Assembly (NCBI GenBank): GCA_015654795.1
Contig: JAATGF010000171.1
Coordinates: forward strand, 1-43,942
Length of the DNA stretch: 43,942 bases
Origin: Bacteroidales bacterium
GTDB lineage: Bacteria > Bacteroidota > Bacteroidia > Bacteroidales > Prolixibacteraceae
Reading direction: 5' to 3'
Of the stretch, positions 24,003-33,706 are shown piece by piece (the stretch's first letter is position 1; every line of letters starts with the position of its first letter). The position numbers and the translations under genes are program-made. A model generated the notes under the pieces. It had not been told where the DNA came from. It saw only the letters and a program-made list of their open reading frames with translations, and did no database searches.

Positions 24003-25211
24003 TTAAGAAAGGGCTGCAATTCCCGAACCAATCATATTGGCGCTTTCAATCTCGGCAATATTCACCTTAACGTTTTTATGTTCCATATTGCTTAACAACT
24101 CTTTTAGCGTGCTTTTCACAACTTTATTATAGTCTTTACAATCAGTTACTTCGCTCCAGAATAAGCTTCCTTCGGCGGTAATTCTGACTCTTTTAATTGA
24201 TTTGTCATGCAGAATCAGCATGTCGATTAGTCCGGCAAGGGATGCGGCGACTAATTTGGCAGACCTTTTATAAATGGCTTTAGCAGCTTTTACGTGCTTG
24301 CCTTTATGTTGATCGGGGGCATTGATAATATCTGTAAGTGCCTTGCCATCGGTGCGTTCATCAAATCCGTCTTCCGGAAATGCTTCCCGCAGGATTTGCC
24401 CGATGTACATTCCCGAAACTGCTTTCTCAAAGCGCTGCGATCCTTTATTATTTGATTTTTCATCAACCAATTCATCATATTTTGTCAGATGAGGTGGATT
24501 GAAATTCCCCGATTCGAGGTTTACGGGTGTAAGACCTTGCCAGTTGAGGCTGCTTTCAATCTTTGGAATTTTGTCGGCATTAATAAATGCAGCCATATTT
24601 GTTCCGGTACCAACGATCAATCCGATATATGCATCAAAATTAGGATTTGTTAATCCGGCAAAGAGGCTGGCAACGGTGTCGTTAATTACTTTAATTCCTG
24701 TGAACTCTGTTTTTCCGGCTTTGTTAAGTTGGTCAAGAAGCGGTTTTCCGACAGGATTGCCAATCATCTCTTTAATATCGATTCCCTTGGTCCATCTGAT
24801 CAATTCGGCATCGCCGTTTGGCATACAATCGGCCGGATATGAGAAACAGTAACCAATGGGTGCTTTAGCCGGAAGTTCGATTTCGTTTACAAATTCACAT
24901 TGTTTGGCTATAAGATCTTCCTGCGAAAACCCTTTGGTGGTTGTGGCCGACAGATCGATACTTCCCGCTTTCTTTGGAGAAATATTGGCAACACCACCTG
25001 CAAAATTAATCACTGCCGCACGGTAGTTTGTACCTCCCCAGTCAAGAACAACTGCCTGTCCTTCAGCGCCACACGAAAGCGGATGAATGTAGGTTGGGAT
25101 ACTTTTGATCTCTGTGTTGTCGTTTTTAAGACCGTTCTCAATTTTGTCTTCGAGATCGAGTGCAATGTGTTTTAATTGCGAGGGTTTGAGCTTGAATTCG
25201 CTTTTTTTCAT
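24003..25211 (-). CDS. Hexokinase (eukaryotic-type HK family)
   Basis: A 402-residue sugar kinase, related to the hexokinase/glucokinase family of eukaryotes and Bacteroidota rather than to ROK glucokinases. Phosphate-1 loop: VLDWGGTNYRAAV (55-67). Sugar-binding segments: YCFSYPAD (121-128), RWTKGI (139-144) and VINDTVASLFAG (175-186) with catalytic Asp178. The phosphate-2 loop is LIVGTGTNMAAF (198-209), and ESGNF supplies further sugar contacts. It should phosphorylate glucose or related hexoses with ATP in the cytoplasm. It has its own -7 element and terminator, so it is monocistronic. Confidence 0.92.
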   Translation of the reverse strand: MKKSEFKLKPSQLKHIALDLEDKIENGLKNDNTEIKSIPTYIHPLSCGAEGQAVVLDWGGTNYRAAVINFAGGVANISPKKAGSIDLSATTTKGFSQEDLIAKQCEFVNEIELPAKAPIGYCFSYPADCMPNGDAELIRWTKGIDIKEMIGNPVGKPLLDQLNKAGKTEFTGIKVINDTVASLFAGLTNPNFDAYIGLIVGTGTNMAAFINADKIPKIESSLNWQGLTPVNLESGNFNPPHLTKYDELVDEKSNNKGSQRFEKAVSGMYIGQILREAFPEDGFDERTDGKALTDIINAPDQHKGKHVKAAKAIYKRSAKLVAASLAGLIDMLILHDKSIKRVRITAEGSLFWSEVTDCKDYNKVVKSTLKELLSNMEHKNVKVNIAEIESANMIGSGIAALS

Positions 25212-25240
25212 TATGTTGAATTTTTAATTTTTCTTTCAGT

Positions 25241-25248
25241 CAAAGATA
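25241..25248 (-). promoter_or_regulatory. -7 element of the hexokinase gene
   Basis: On the minus strand this reads TATCTTTG, an exact TAnnTTTG match 29 bp before the start codon. Confidence 0.5.
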
Positions 25249-25300
25249 TTAAAAAGTTATTAAACACCTCATTTTTGAAGAATTCTGATATTATTTTATG

Positions 25301-25804
25301 TCATGTGCGTGTAATTATCTGCCAGATTGCAAGTTTCTGTTCCCATTTTATGGCATGTGCCGGACTCGTTGAAGGGAGAACCTGGTTTGGCAAGTTGATG
25401 TCAGTAAAATACTTGCTGAAAAATCTTGCGGCGCCTTTCCCATTGAAAAATATATTTGAAATACCGGGATGTGATGACAGAAACATGTGAAGATCATTAG
25501 GTCCTTCCATTCGGATATCGGTATCAAGACTCGATCTTCTTTCGCAAGTTCGCAGAACATCCCAGAGGGCGATCCCATTTTGCAGAAGTACGTCTCTTTT
25601 GACCTGGTAGTCTGTCGAAAACGGAATGTTGTACAAATTGAAAATAATCTTCCAGAATGCATTTTGCGGGTGAGCATAATACTCCGCCATTCGTAAAGAT
25701 TCTTTTCCAGGCATCGTTCCAAGAATGAGCACTTTGCTCCGGAAATCGGCTATGGGTGCAAATGAATAAATTGATGAATCTATTTTCTGAATCTCGCTCA
25801 TCAT
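25301..25804 (-). CDS. DNA-deoxyinosine glycosylase (uracil-DNA glycosylase superfamily)
   Basis: A 167-residue base-excision-repair enzyme of the UDG superfamily. Motif 1 is LILGTMPGKESL (26-37, with GTMPG in place of the GQDPY of classical UDG). Then comes YYAHPQNAFW (42-51), then motif 2 near LPSTSPAHA close to the C-terminus. This pattern matches the hypoxanthine/deoxyinosine DNA glycosylase group. It should remove hypoxanthine formed by adenine deamination. The start could be either of two adjacent ATGs (25804 or 25801). It is divergent from rbfA, and both have a -7 element in the shared gap. Confidence 0.88.
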   Translation of the reverse strand: MMSEIQKIDSSIYSFAPIADFRSKVLILGTMPGKESLRMAEYYAHPQNAFWKIIFNLYNIPFSTDYQVKRDVLLQNGIALWDVLRTCERRSSLDTDIRMEGPNDLHMFLSSHPGISNIFFNGKGAARFFSKYFTDINLPNQVLPSTSPAHAIKWEQKLAIWQIITRT

Positions 25805-25842
25805 TGTTTTGTAAAACCGGGTTTTCTGTTTTTAACTTGCTA

Positions 25843-25850
25843 CAAAGGTA
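25843..25850 (-). promoter_or_regulatory. -7 element of the deoxyinosine glycosylase gene
   Basis: On the minus strand this reads TACCTTTG, an exact TAnnTTTG match 38 bp before the start codon, back to back with the rbfA promoter. Confidence 0.5.
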
Positions 25851-25902
25851 GCGTTTACAGGGAAAGATAATTTTTGAATCGCCAGAACCCGCTGATTTTA
25901 TT

Positions 25903-25910
25903 TATTTTTG
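25903..25910 (+). promoter_or_regulatory. -7 element of the rbfA operon
   Basis: TATTTTTG, an exact TAnnTTTG match 19 bp before the rbfA ATG at 25930. Confidence 0.5.
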
Positions 25911-25929
25911 TAGCAAATTACAAGAAAAG

Positions 25930-26271
25930 ATGGAAGAATATACAACAAGACAAAATAAAATCGGAAGGTTGATTCAAAAAGAATTGAGTGAGCTTTTACG
26001 ACGCGACACCAATATATTGGCAAAAGGGAGGATTCTTTCTCTTACAACCGTCAGGGTTACACGCGATATGTCGCAGGCAAAGTGCTACTTAAGCATTTTT
26101 CCTTCGGAAGGAGCGGCAACGGTACTGGCCGATATTAAGTTGCATAAAAGTAAGTTAAGAGGCGATCTTGGAAATATTGTCCGGTTTCAGTTACGACATG
26201 TTCCTGAACTTGAGTTTTTTCTGGATGACAGTCTCGATTATATTGAGAAAATTGACAAACTTTTGAAATAA
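25930..26271 (+). CDS. rbfA: Ribosome-binding factor A
   Basis: A 113-residue KH-like protein that helps mature the 30S subunit and 16S rRNA. Seen: the N-terminal TTRQNKIGRLIQKELSELL, then SLTTVRVTRDMSQAKCYLSIFP (the central strand-helix with the family VRVTRDMSQAKCYL signature) and the C-terminal FRHVPELEFFLDDSLDY-type ending (LRHVPELEFFLDDS). Length is standard. It heads a likely operon with a methyltransferase (42 bp later) and a LolC/E-type permease (18 bp after that). Confidence 0.96.
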   Translation: MEEYTTRQNKIGRLIQKELSELLRRDTNILAKGRILSLTTVRVTRDMSQAKCYLSIFPSEGAATVLADIKLHKSKLRGDLGNIVRFQLRHVPELEFFLDDSLDYIEKIDKLLK

Positions 26272-26313
26272 AATTTTAGTCCTGACTAATCACTGAATTA
26301 AGAAAAATTCGTT

Positions 26314-27138
26314 ATGGAGTACGATCCGATCAAAAGGAGACTTGGAGTTGTCTTTAACCGCACCCCGTTTTTGCGAAAAGTCTTTTACACGTTGCTCGAT
26401 CTGTTATTGCTTCGGGCATGGCACGTCAACCGGGAATTACGGTTGCTAAAAAAGAAATCCTTTCCCGGAAAGATTCAAATTCTTGATGCCGGGTCGGGAT
26501 TTGGACAGTATAGTTTTCGCATGAGCAGGATTTTCGCCGGTTCCATTATCAAAGGGGTCGATGTGAAGCAAGAGCAGATCGATGACTGTAACCGGTTTTT
26601 TAGTTCTACCGGATTACAGGAAAGGGTGAGTTTTGAATATGCAGACCTGACAAAATACATTGAACCTTATAGTTATGACCTGATCCTCTCGGTCGACGTG
26701 ATGGAACACATTGAAGAGGATGAGCTTGTTTTCAGTAATTTTCACACATCGCTTCGAAACAATGGTGTGCTGCTGATTTCAACGCCGTCCGATCAGGGAG
26801 GTTCTGATACACACGAACATGATAAGGATGCGGTTCATGGTTTTATCGAAGAACATGTACGTGACGGATATGGAATCAAGGATATTACCCGGAAATTAAA
26901 TAACGCCGGGTTTAAGGATGTTGATGTGCGTTATACTTATGGTTTTCCCGGTTCGCTTTCGTGGAAATTTTCGATGAAATATCCCATTGTGATGCTGGGC
27001 AAATCGAAAGCATTTTATATCCTTCTTCCGTTTTATTACCTGATAACCTTTCCGTTTTGTGTTCTTCTTAATTATTCGGATGTAATTTTCCGGCATAAAA
27101 AAGGAACTGGTTTACTGGTGAAAGCATATAAAAAGTGA
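26314..27138 (+). CDS. Class I SAM-dependent methyltransferase, membrane-associated
   Basis: A 274-residue protein. SAM-binding motif I is ILDAGSGFGQYS (56-67). The acidic residue of motif II follows at KGVDVKQEQID, and the post-II region is YDLILSVDVMEHIEEDE, in the pattern of Methyltransf_11/UbiE-like enzymes. The C-terminal part has a hydrophobic stretch (AFYILLPFYYLITFPFCVLL, about 234-253) that could anchor it to the membrane. The substrate is unknown; a lipid or quinone-like acceptor is possible given the membrane segment. It is the middle gene of the rbfA operon. Confidence 0.85.
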   Translation: MEYDPIKRRLGVVFNRTPFLRKVFYTLLDLLLLRAWHVNRELRLLKKKSFPGKIQILDAGSGFGQYSFRMSRIFAGSIIKGVDVKQEQIDDCNRFFSSTGLQERVSFEYADLTKYIEPYSYDLILSVDVMEHIEEDELVFSNFHTSLRNNGVLLISTPSDQGGSDTHEHDKDAVHGFIEEHVRDGYGIKDITRKLNNAGFKDVDVRYTYGFPGSLSWKFSMKYPIVMLGKSKAFYILLPFYYLITFPFCVLLNYSDVIFRHKKGTGLLVKAYKK

Positions 27139-27156
27139 TTAATAATCGACAACGCA

Positions 27157-28386
27157 TTGAATCTCTCCTTTTACATAGCTAAAAGATACCTCTTTTCGAA
27201 AAAGAGAACCAATCTGATCAATATCATTTCGGCAATTTCGGTGGCCGGAATGGCCATTGGGACGATGGGTTTAATTATCGGACTCTCGGGATTTAATGGT
27301 TTCGACAGCCTCATAAAATCACTTTTTTCATCTTTTGATCCCGATCTTAAAATCACCCTCGCCGAAGGTAAGAGTTTTGACGCAAACAATCAGGCGTTTG
27401 ATGAGATTCGCAAGATGAAAGATGTGCAGTATTTTGCCGAAGTAATTGAAGACAATGCGCTTCTTCGGTACGAAAACAGACAGGTTCTTGCTACGATAAA
27501 GGGAGTAAGTGATGATTACAGCAAGATGACAGGACTCGACACGATGATTGTTGACGGCAAATTTAAACTGAAAGAGGGCAATGAGCAATATGCTGTTATT
27601 GGTCAGGGCGTCGCGTATTTCCTTTCCTTAGGGGTTAAATTGCTTAATCCAATCAATATTTATGTCCCACAAAAGGGGAGGAGTACGGGTTTGGCGCTGG
27701 AAGGTAGCTTTAATCAAGGATACATTTATCCGTCGGGAATATTTTCCGTTCAGCAGGAAATAGATACAAAGTATATTATCGTTCCCATTGCCTTTGCCCG
27801 CGAAATTTTTGAAATGTCGGAAAAGGTTAATTCGGTAGAACTGAAATTAAAGAATGGCGTATCGGAGAAAGCGGTTCAGAAAGCGATCGCTACAAAGCTG
27901 GGAAGCAGTTTTGTAGTGAAAAACCGCTATCAGCAACACGACTACCTTTATAAAACAATGCAGAGCGAAAAATATGCAGTTTACCTGATTCTCATTTTAA
28001 TTCTGATCATTGCATCGTTCAATATTATTGGTTCGCTTACCATGTTAATCATCGACAAAAAGGAAGATATCGGGATATTACAGAGTATGGGGGCTGATAA
28101 ACCGCTGATCCGTAATATTTTCCTTTTCGAAGGATGGTCTGTTTCTATTTTTGGCGCAGTGATCGGAACTGTAGTCGGGCTTGCAATCTGTCAGGCACAA
28201 ATCGTCTTCGGATTTGTTAAACTACAGGGAGGGGGAGGTTCGTTTATCGTCGATGCTTATCCCATGACAATTATTCCGGTTGATATTCTTCTGATTTTTT
28301 GTTCCGTCGTACTGATTGGTTTTGTGGCAGCCTGGTTTCCGGTTAAGCATATCTCCGGAAAGTTTCTCGAGGATGAAGCACATTAA
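27157..28386 (+). CDS. LolC/LolE-type ABC transporter permease (MacB/FtsX fold)
   Basis: A 409-residue inner-membrane permease in the family that, with LolD, releases lipoproteins from the inner membrane. Topology is 1 + 3: a helix at about 20-45 (INIISAISVAGMAIGTMGLIIGLSGFNGF), a large periplasmic MacB-type domain (about 50-265), then three helices (about 273-300, 325-350, 372-395). The N-terminal SLYIAKRYL-like start (SFYIAKRYLFSKK) is the family signature. The start is TTG at 27157; the next in-frame ATG lies inside the first membrane helix, so TTG is the better start. No partner ATPase lies next to it, so LolD is presumably elsewhere. Confidence 0.88.
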   Translation: MNLSFYIAKRYLFSKKRTNLINIISAISVAGMAIGTMGLIIGLSGFNGFDSLIKSLFSSFDPDLKITLAEGKSFDANNQAFDEIRKMKDVQYFAEVIEDNALLRYENRQVLATIKGVSDDYSKMTGLDTMIVDGKFKLKEGNEQYAVIGQGVAYFLSLGVKLLNPINIYVPQKGRSTGLALEGSFNQGYIYPSGIFSVQQEIDTKYIIVPIAFAREIFEMSEKVNSVELKLKNGVSEKAVQKAIATKLGSSFVVKNRYQQHDYLYKTMQSEKYAVYLILILILIIASFNIIGSLTMLIIDKKEDIGILQSMGADKPLIRNIFLFEGWSVSIFGAVIGTVVGLAICQAQIVFGFVKLQGGGGSFIVDAYPMTIIPVDILLIFCSVVLIGFVAAWFPVKHISGKFLEDEAH

Positions 28387-28468
28387 ATACTGATTCAGGT
28401 TTCGCAAATCTCAACTTCTCATAACCTGTTTTATTGTCTAACCTTATATTTATCAATAAATCACAGTG

Positions 28469-29155
28469 TTACAGGTTGTTGATTTCAATAAATTGAAATC
28501 CGATACCTCTCACGGTTTCAAGGAAATCACCTTCAATAAATTCGCCCAGTTTTTTACGCAGATTCTTGACATGGACATCGATATAATTTGAGTTGTAATT
28601 TTCTTCAATGATGTCGCCCCAGATGTGTTCCGAAATCTGCAGACGTGTCACAACTCTGTTTTTATTCAGGATCAGGAAGCTTAAAATATCGTATTCTTTG
28701 CGCGTGAGCATAATTACATTTTCACCGAAAGAGACCTGCCGTTTATCGAGATCGATTTCGAGTCCATTGATTAATATGATGTTGGCCCTGAATCCATGTT
28801 TGCGTCTCATGACTGCCATGATGCGTGACTTCAATTCAAGCAGCGAAAATGGTTTGGGCAAATAGTCATCCGCTCCTACGTTTAGTCCTTTAATCCGATC
28901 CTCCAATGCACTTCTGGCCGAAAGTATAATCACTGCTGTGTTACTATTATTGGCAATCGATTCTTTGAGCAAATCGATTCCATCATAATCGGGAAGCCCT
29001 AAATCAAGAAGAAGAAGATCGAACTCATTTGAAAACAGTTTATCAGAAGCGATCTTTCCCGTATGCGCCTCTTCACACGAAAATCCCTCTTTTTCAAGAT
29101 AGTTTCTCACTTCGTTAGCCAAAGGGATCTCATCCTCAACAATTAGTATGTGCAT
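28469..29155 (-). CDS. OmpR/PhoB-family response regulator
   Basis: A 228-residue two-domain regulator. The receiver domain (1-120) has the acidic pocket (IVEDE, 5-9), phosphoacceptor Asp51 (LLLLDLGLPDYDG), the conserved Ser/Thr in ILSARS and Lys99 (LPKPF). The C-terminal winged-helix DNA-binding domain (about 130-228) has LTRKEYDILSFLILNKNRVVTRLQISEHIWG and DVHVKNLRKKLGE. It is divergent from a sensor kinase across a 96-bp gap and almost certainly forms its partner. Targets are unknown. Confidence 0.94.
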   Translation of the reverse strand: MHILIVEDEIPLANEVRNYLEKEGFSCEEAHTGKIASDKLFSNEFDLLLLDLGLPDYDGIDLLKESIANNSNTAVIILSARSALEDRIKGLNVGADDYLPKPFSLLELKSRIMAVMRRKHGFRANIILINGLEIDLDKRQVSFGENVIMLTRKEYDILSFLILNKNRVVTRLQISEHIWGDIIEENYNSNYIDVHVKNLRKKLGEFIEGDFLETVRGIGFQFIEINNL

Positions 29156-29251
29156 AATTCAAAATAATTCATGAAATTTGATGATTCAAACCTAATTGAA
29201 AAAATAGTAATATTAGCAATTTATTGAAATATCTTATTGTAATTTGAAATA

Positions 29252-30598
29252 ATGAGACTTGAACTAAAATTGGCCTTAATAGGCGCGCTCTCTAAGATTG
29301 TTATATTTTTTATATTGTTGATGCTGCTTCAACGGATCATCGACAAAGAAGCCGTGCAACATACCGATCGGGCCCTGATAAAGATGAAAGAAAAAACAAT
29401 GGCCAACGTTGCAAAGATTGGAATTAATTCTTTCCTGAATATCGAAAAAGACAGCGCTTTTGCCAGTTATAATATACTCAAGGATGAATATATCACCATT
29501 GATCTGGATACAATAAAAAGATCAGGAAAGATTCTTTTTTCCGATGAAGCAAGAATAATTGAGGGCGAAGAGTTTGATTACCGGATTCTGAATTATTCAT
29601 TTGATATTGATGATCAGCATTATATTCTGGAAATCGGCAGAAATATACAATTCGTTAACGCTCTTAACAGAACAATGAGAAATATCTCCATATCAATAAT
29701 TCTTTTAGTTCTCCTAAGCACGATTATATTCGATATAGGGATCAATAAATATTTGTTGTATCCGCTTAACAGGATGATAATTCCCAAGTTAAAGACGATT
29801 ACAAATCCCGAAACTTATGAATTCTCTGAACTGGCCAGTTCAACGTCTGACTTTGTTTATTTGAATAACGCCCTGAATGAACTTATGCATAAAGTTACTG
29901 CAATTCTTAAGAACCAAAAGAAATTTACGGCTGATGTTTCGCATGAGTTATTTACCCCGATTTCGATTATGCAAAGCAAACTTGAGAATCTCTTGACCAA
30001 CAGTAATATACCTGAACAATTTGCAGCTAATGTAATGGAACAACAGAATCAATTGAATCGGTTGCAGCAAATTATTAAGGCCTTGCTTTTGATCGCGAGA
30101 ATTGAAAATGATCAGTTTTCAAAAAACGAGACAGTTGTTGTTCGCGATATTGTTGAGGAGATCATCCTGAATATCGAAGACCGGGCGGAAATGAAAAACA
30201 TCGAAATTGAAAATCTGGTCGATCAAAACGATTCATTACCAAATGTCAATAAATCACTGTTGTACATTCTGATATTTAATCTCGTTAGTAATGCGATAAA
30301 GTATAATAACGAAGGCGGATGGATACGAATATCGACAATTGTAAGTGGCAGTAACTTCTGTATCGAAGTAAGTGATAATGGGATAGGAATAGATTCGGAG
30401 CAAATAAACCAGGTTTTCGATCGTTTCAAAAGAGCAGATCCCAAATCGGGCGAGGGCCATGGATTGGGACTTTCAATTGTGAGTAGTATTGTTCGTTTTC
30501 ACAGTGGATCGATTGATGTAAAATCGGTAAAAGGGGAAGGATCTGTATTTAGGGTTCAGTTTTTGTTAAAAAATGTTAATTCTATTTCTGTTGCTTAA
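29252..30598 (+). CDS. Membrane sensor histidine kinase
   Basis: A 448-residue kinase. Two membrane helices (about 7-28 and 145-165) flank a small periplasmic sensor domain (29-144) with no recognised fold. A HAMP-like stretch follows, then HisKA with the phosphorylated His231 in FTADVSHELFTP. The Arg of the usual SHELRTP is Phe here. The ATPase domain has an N-box (LVSNAIKYN), D-box (SDNGIGI) and G-box (GEGHGLGLSIV). It should phosphorylate the divergent OmpR-type regulator. The signal cannot be read from the sequence. Confidence 0.93.
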   Translation: MRLELKLALIGALSKIVIFFILLMLLQRIIDKEAVQHTDRALIKMKEKTMANVAKIGINSFLNIEKDSAFASYNILKDEYITIDLDTIKRSGKILFSDEARIIEGEEFDYRILNYSFDIDDQHYILEIGRNIQFVNALNRTMRNISISIILLVLLSTIIFDIGINKYLLYPLNRMIIPKLKTITNPETYEFSELASSTSDFVYLNNALNELMHKVTAILKNQKKFTADVSHELFTPISIMQSKLENLLTNSNIPEQFAANVMEQQNQLNRLQQIIKALLLIARIENDQFSKNETVVVRDIVEEIILNIEDRAEMKNIEIENLVDQNDSLPNVNKSLLYILIFNLVSNAIKYNNEGGWIRISTIVSGSNFCIEVSDNGIGIDSEQINQVFDRFKRADPKSGEGHGLGLSIVSSIVRFHSGSIDVKSVKGEGSVFRVQFLLKNVNSISVA

Positions 30599-30628
30599 AT
30601 CTTCACGATTCCTTCATAGTTGGGAGAA

Positions 30629-30636
30629 TACTTTTG
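30629..30636 (+). promoter_or_regulatory. -7 element upstream of the small Lys/Ala-rich protein gene
   Basis: TACTTTTG, an exact TAnnTTTG match 30 bp before the ATG at 30667. It implies a transcript independent of the histidine kinase. Confidence 0.5.
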
Positions 30637-30666
30637 ATGCGTAAACAATATTAAAAATTTTCAATT

Positions 30667-30885
30667 ATGAAAAAGTTAGTACTCGCATTAAGTTTTTTAT
30701 TTGTATTAGGTTTGGTTTCTGTTAACGCACAGGACAAGAAAAAAGAAGTTAAAAAAGCTCCTGCAAAAACTGAAGCAGCTGCACCTGCAGCTAAAGCAGC
30801 AACTGCACCAGCAGCTACTCCTGCAGCAAAACCAGCTGTTAAAGCTAAAAAAGTAAAAAAAGAAGCAGCTCCGGTAAAGAAGTAA
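30667..30885 (+). CDS. Small secreted Lys/Ala/Pro-rich protein
   Basis: A 72-residue protein: a signal peptide (MKKLVLALSFLFVLGLVSVNAQ, cleavage near residue 22) followed by a strongly basic, low-complexity body of Ala, Lys and Pro runs (APAKTEAAAPAAKAATAP, VKAKKVKKEAAPVKK). The body should be unfolded and positively charged. Such peptides occur widely in Bacteroidota without a known role; binding to nucleic acid, lipopolysaccharide or peptidoglycan by charge is a guess. It has its own promoter element and a strong terminator, so it is likely a well-expressed monocistronic gene. Confidence 0.75.
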   Translation: MKKLVLALSFLFVLGLVSVNAQDKKKEVKKAPAKTEAAAPAAKAATAPAATPAAKPAVKAKKVKKEAAPVKK

Positions 30886-30906
30886 GCTTCCGTTAAATTA
30901 AGAAAA

Positions 30907-30937
30907 ACCGCAGAGTCCCATCTGCGGCTTTTTTTTT
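30907..30937 (+). terminator. Terminator of the small basic protein gene
   Basis: CCGCAGA (30908-30914) pairs with TCTGCGG (30921-30927), followed by C and a run of T to 30937. Confidence 0.88.
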
Positions 30938-30938
30938 G

Positions 30939-31270
30939 CCCGAATAATGATGGGGCGAAGAGGCGATGGGGAAATGGGGCGATAAGGCGAAGAGGGTGAG
31001 AAAGGGAGATAGGGAGAAGGGGCGAGGGGGAGAAAAAGGAGAGAGGTTATTATTAAAATAGTCATTGAAAAGGTCATTGGCTTCGCCGTCATTGAAAAAG
31101 TCATTATGGTCATTAGTCATTAAAAATCTTCGTTTGAGGATCCGATGCTGATTAGGACCTGATATCAGACTCGATATGAATTAAACATAGAGCAGGTACG
31201 AGGGAAATATGGAGCAAATCCGCCCGGGATGTTTGTTTCGAAAGTCCACAAATCCCGTATTTGCAAATAG
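30939..31270 (+). repeat. Dispersed intergenic repeat, copy 3
   Basis: Same module order as the copy at 6570-6902: a long G/A-rich tract (30946-31046), GTCATT words around ATTGGCTTCGCCGTCATT (31060-31120), GTTTGAGGATCCGATGCTGA, CAGACTCGATATG, AAACATAGAGCAGG, GTACGAGGGAAATATGGAGC, and CACAAATCCCGTATTTGCAAA. The purine tract is longer than in copy 2 and the 11-bp AGAGCAAACAT array is reduced to one unit. The final CCCATTACTTAA segment is missing. The remaining bases to 31529 show nothing I can name. Confidence 0.8.
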
Positions 31271-31529
31271 TTTAATCGCATGTCTTTTATTATGTTTGGC
31301 TCTCTTGTGAAATCAACATGGAATTAACCCGGAGGAATCATTTCCCTTTATTATTGACGTTGCCAATGCGAATTTACAAATCTATTGGCACATTTTCGCA
31401 AATAATCTCAAAAAGAAAGTGGCACCTTCCTTGCGTTATATTTCTCAAGATCATATACGTTAGAAAATACCACTGACGTTTTCCTTTTCGGGAAGAAGAG
31501 GCATAAAGTAATGTTAGAATTTGCCTCAG

Positions 31530-33563
31530 CTATCTCACCTCAGAGCCATCTTTTATTTTAGTGACAGGTGTAACAAATACCAGCGATCCATCAGCATTCT
31601 CCGCCATTAGGATCATCCCTTGCGATTCGATCCCCTTGAGGGTTTTCGGAGCGAGGTTCATTAATACGGAAACTTGTTGCCCGATAATCTTTTCAGGTTC
31701 AAAATATTCGGCAATTCCTGATACAACAGTACGCTGATCGATACCCGTATCGATGGTGAGCTTTAATAATTTCTTTGTTTTGGCGACTTTCTCGGCAGCT
31801 ATTATTGTCCCAACACGGATGTCCATTTTGGCAAAATCCTCGTATTCAATGTTTTCCTTGACGGGATTAGCTGTTACTCCTTCAAGATCATTTGCTTTTT
31901 TTGTTGCCAACAGTTTATTAACCTGCGCCTCAATTGCTTCGTCTTCGATTATTTCGAAAAGAAGTTCCGGTGTATTTATCTTGTGACCTGCTTTAATAAG
32001 ATCTGTACGACCGAGTTCCTGCCAATCAAATTTTTCCAGGTTCATCAGCCCACGCAGTTTTGTCATTGTGAACGGAAGAAATGGTTCGAATACAATGGTG
32101 AGGTTTGCCGTAATCTGAAGCGCAATATTCATAATTGTTTTTACACGCTCAGGATCAGTTTTTACCACTTTCCATGGTTCCATGTCAGCAAGATATTTAT
32201 TTCCCAGACGAGCCATGTCCATCGCGTTTTTCAATGCTTCGCGGAAATGGAATGTTTCTATCGATTTTTCAACCTCAGTTTTGAGGCTGGTTATTTCATT
32301 CAGCGCATTTTTGTCATATTCCGTTAATTCGCCGCATTCAGGGACTTCGCCATTATAGTATTTGTCCGTCAGAACCAAAGTCCGATTTACAAAATTACCG
32401 AGAATTGCAACAAGCTCACTATTGTTCCGTGCCTGGAAGTCTTTCCAGGTAAAGTCGTTATCTTTTGTTTCGGGAGCATTGGCGGTAAGTGTATATTTCA
32501 GAACATCTTCTTTTCCAGGGAAATCGATGAGATATTCGTGTAGCCAAACTGCCCAGTTCCGTGAGGTAGATATTTTATCACCCTCAAGGTTCAGGAACTC
32601 ATTTGCCGGAACATTTTCGGGTAGAATATATGATCCCTCTGCTTTAAGCATTGCCGGGAAAATAATACAGTGAAACACGATATTATCTTTCCCGATGAAA
32701 TGTATCATCTTCGTTTCGGGATCTTTCCACCATTTTTTCCAGTCAGGAGTCCATTCCTTTGTGGCTGAAATATAACCTATTGGGGCATCGAACCATACGT
32801 AAAGGACCTTCCCTACAGCTTCTTTAACCGGAACAGGAACACCCCACTCAAGATCCCGCGTAACGGCGCGAGCGTTTAACCCGCCATCAATCCACGACTT
32901 ACACTGCCCGTAAACATTGGGTTTCCATTCTTTGTGCCCTTCAAGAATCCATTCCCGTAACCATGGCTCATACTGATCGAGTGGCAGAAACCAATGTTTC
33001 GTCTCCTTCATCACGGGTTTATTTCCGCTAAGTACCGATTTGGGATCGATCAAATCGGTTGCATTGAGCGTGCTTCCGCAGCTTTCGCACTGGTCGCCAT
33101 ATGCTTTTTCGAAGTTGCATTTCGGACAAGTGCCTGTTATATAGCGATCGGCCAGGAATTGGTTGGCTTCTTCGTCAAAAAACTGCTCGGAAGTCTGTTC
33201 GATAAAGGCACCTTTGTCGTAAAGTGTTTTAAAGAATTCGGAAGCGGTATCATGGTGAATTTTTGAACTCGTTCGCGAATACACATCAAAAGATATCCCA
33301 AATTTTTCGAAGGAATCTTTGATCATTCCATGGTATTTATCAACCACGTCCTGTGGTGTAATTCCCTCTTTTTTAGCTTTCAGGGTGATCGGAACGCCGT
33401 GCTCGTCGGAACCGCCGATAAATGCAACGTCTTCACCTTTAAGGCGAAGGTAACGTGCATATATATCGGCAGGGACATATACTCCTGCAAGATGGCCAAT
33501 ATGTACAGGGCCGTTGGCATACGGTAAAGCCGAGGTGATCAGCGTTCTTTTAAAATTCTTCAT
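31530..33563 (-). CDS. metG: Methionyl-tRNA synthetase
   Basis: A 677-residue class I synthetase with the HIGH motif (VHIGH, 20-24), a zinc-binding insert with two CxxC pairs ([18 protein letters not shown]), the KMSKS-equivalent KISTS ([10 protein letters not shown]), an anticodon-binding helical domain, and a C-terminal OB-fold tRNA-binding domain (about 570-677; [28 protein letters not shown]). The KISTS form is usual in Bacteroidota. The gene is monocistronic, with a -7 element at 33607-33614. Confidence 0.97.
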   Translation of the reverse strand: MKNFKRTLITSALPYANGPVHIGHLAGVYVPADIYARYLRLKGEDVAFIGGSDEHGVPITLKAKKEGITPQDVVDKYHGMIKDSFEKFGISFDVYSRTSSKIHHDTASEFFKTLYDKGAFIEQTSEQFFDEEANQFLADRYITGTCPKCNFEKAYGDQCESCGSTLNATDLIDPKSVLSGNKPVMKETKHWFLPLDQYEPWLREWILEGHKEWKPNVYGQCKSWIDGGLNARAVTRDLEWGVPVPVKEAVGKVLYVWFDAPIGYISATKEWTPDWKKWWKDPETKMIHFIGKDNIVFHCIIFPAMLKAEGSYILPENVPANEFLNLEGDKISTSRNWAVWLHEYLIDFPGKEDVLKYTLTANAPETKDNDFTWKDFQARNNSELVAILGNFVNRTLVLTDKYYNGEVPECGELTEYDKNALNEITSLKTEVEKSIETFHFREALKNAMDMARLGNKYLADMEPWKVVKTDPERVKTIMNIALQITANLTIVFEPFLPFTMTKLRGLMNLEKFDWQELGRTDLIKAGHKINTPELLFEIIEDEAIEAQVNKLLATKKANDLEGVTANPVKENIEYEDFAKMDIRVGTIIAAEKVAKTKKLLKLTIDTGIDQRTVVSGIAEYFEPEKIIGQQVSVLMNLAPKTLKGIESQGMILMAENADGSLVFVTPVTKIKDGSEVR

Positions 33564-33606
33564 CGAATGGAATCTTCTTAAATATATTGTATCGGAAATC
33601 GAGGTG

Positions 33607-33614
33607 CAAAGATA
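33607..33614 (-). promoter_or_regulatory. -7 element of metG
   Basis: On the minus strand this reads TATCTTTG, an exact TAnnTTTG match 43 bp before the start codon. Confidence 0.5.
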
Positions 33615-33706
33615 ATACTATCAGAGAGAAGAATCAAGGAATTGGTACTATAACGGATTGATAAGTGAAACAGGAGGTTTTGACCGGTCGGAGGGAAATA
33701 TAGAAT

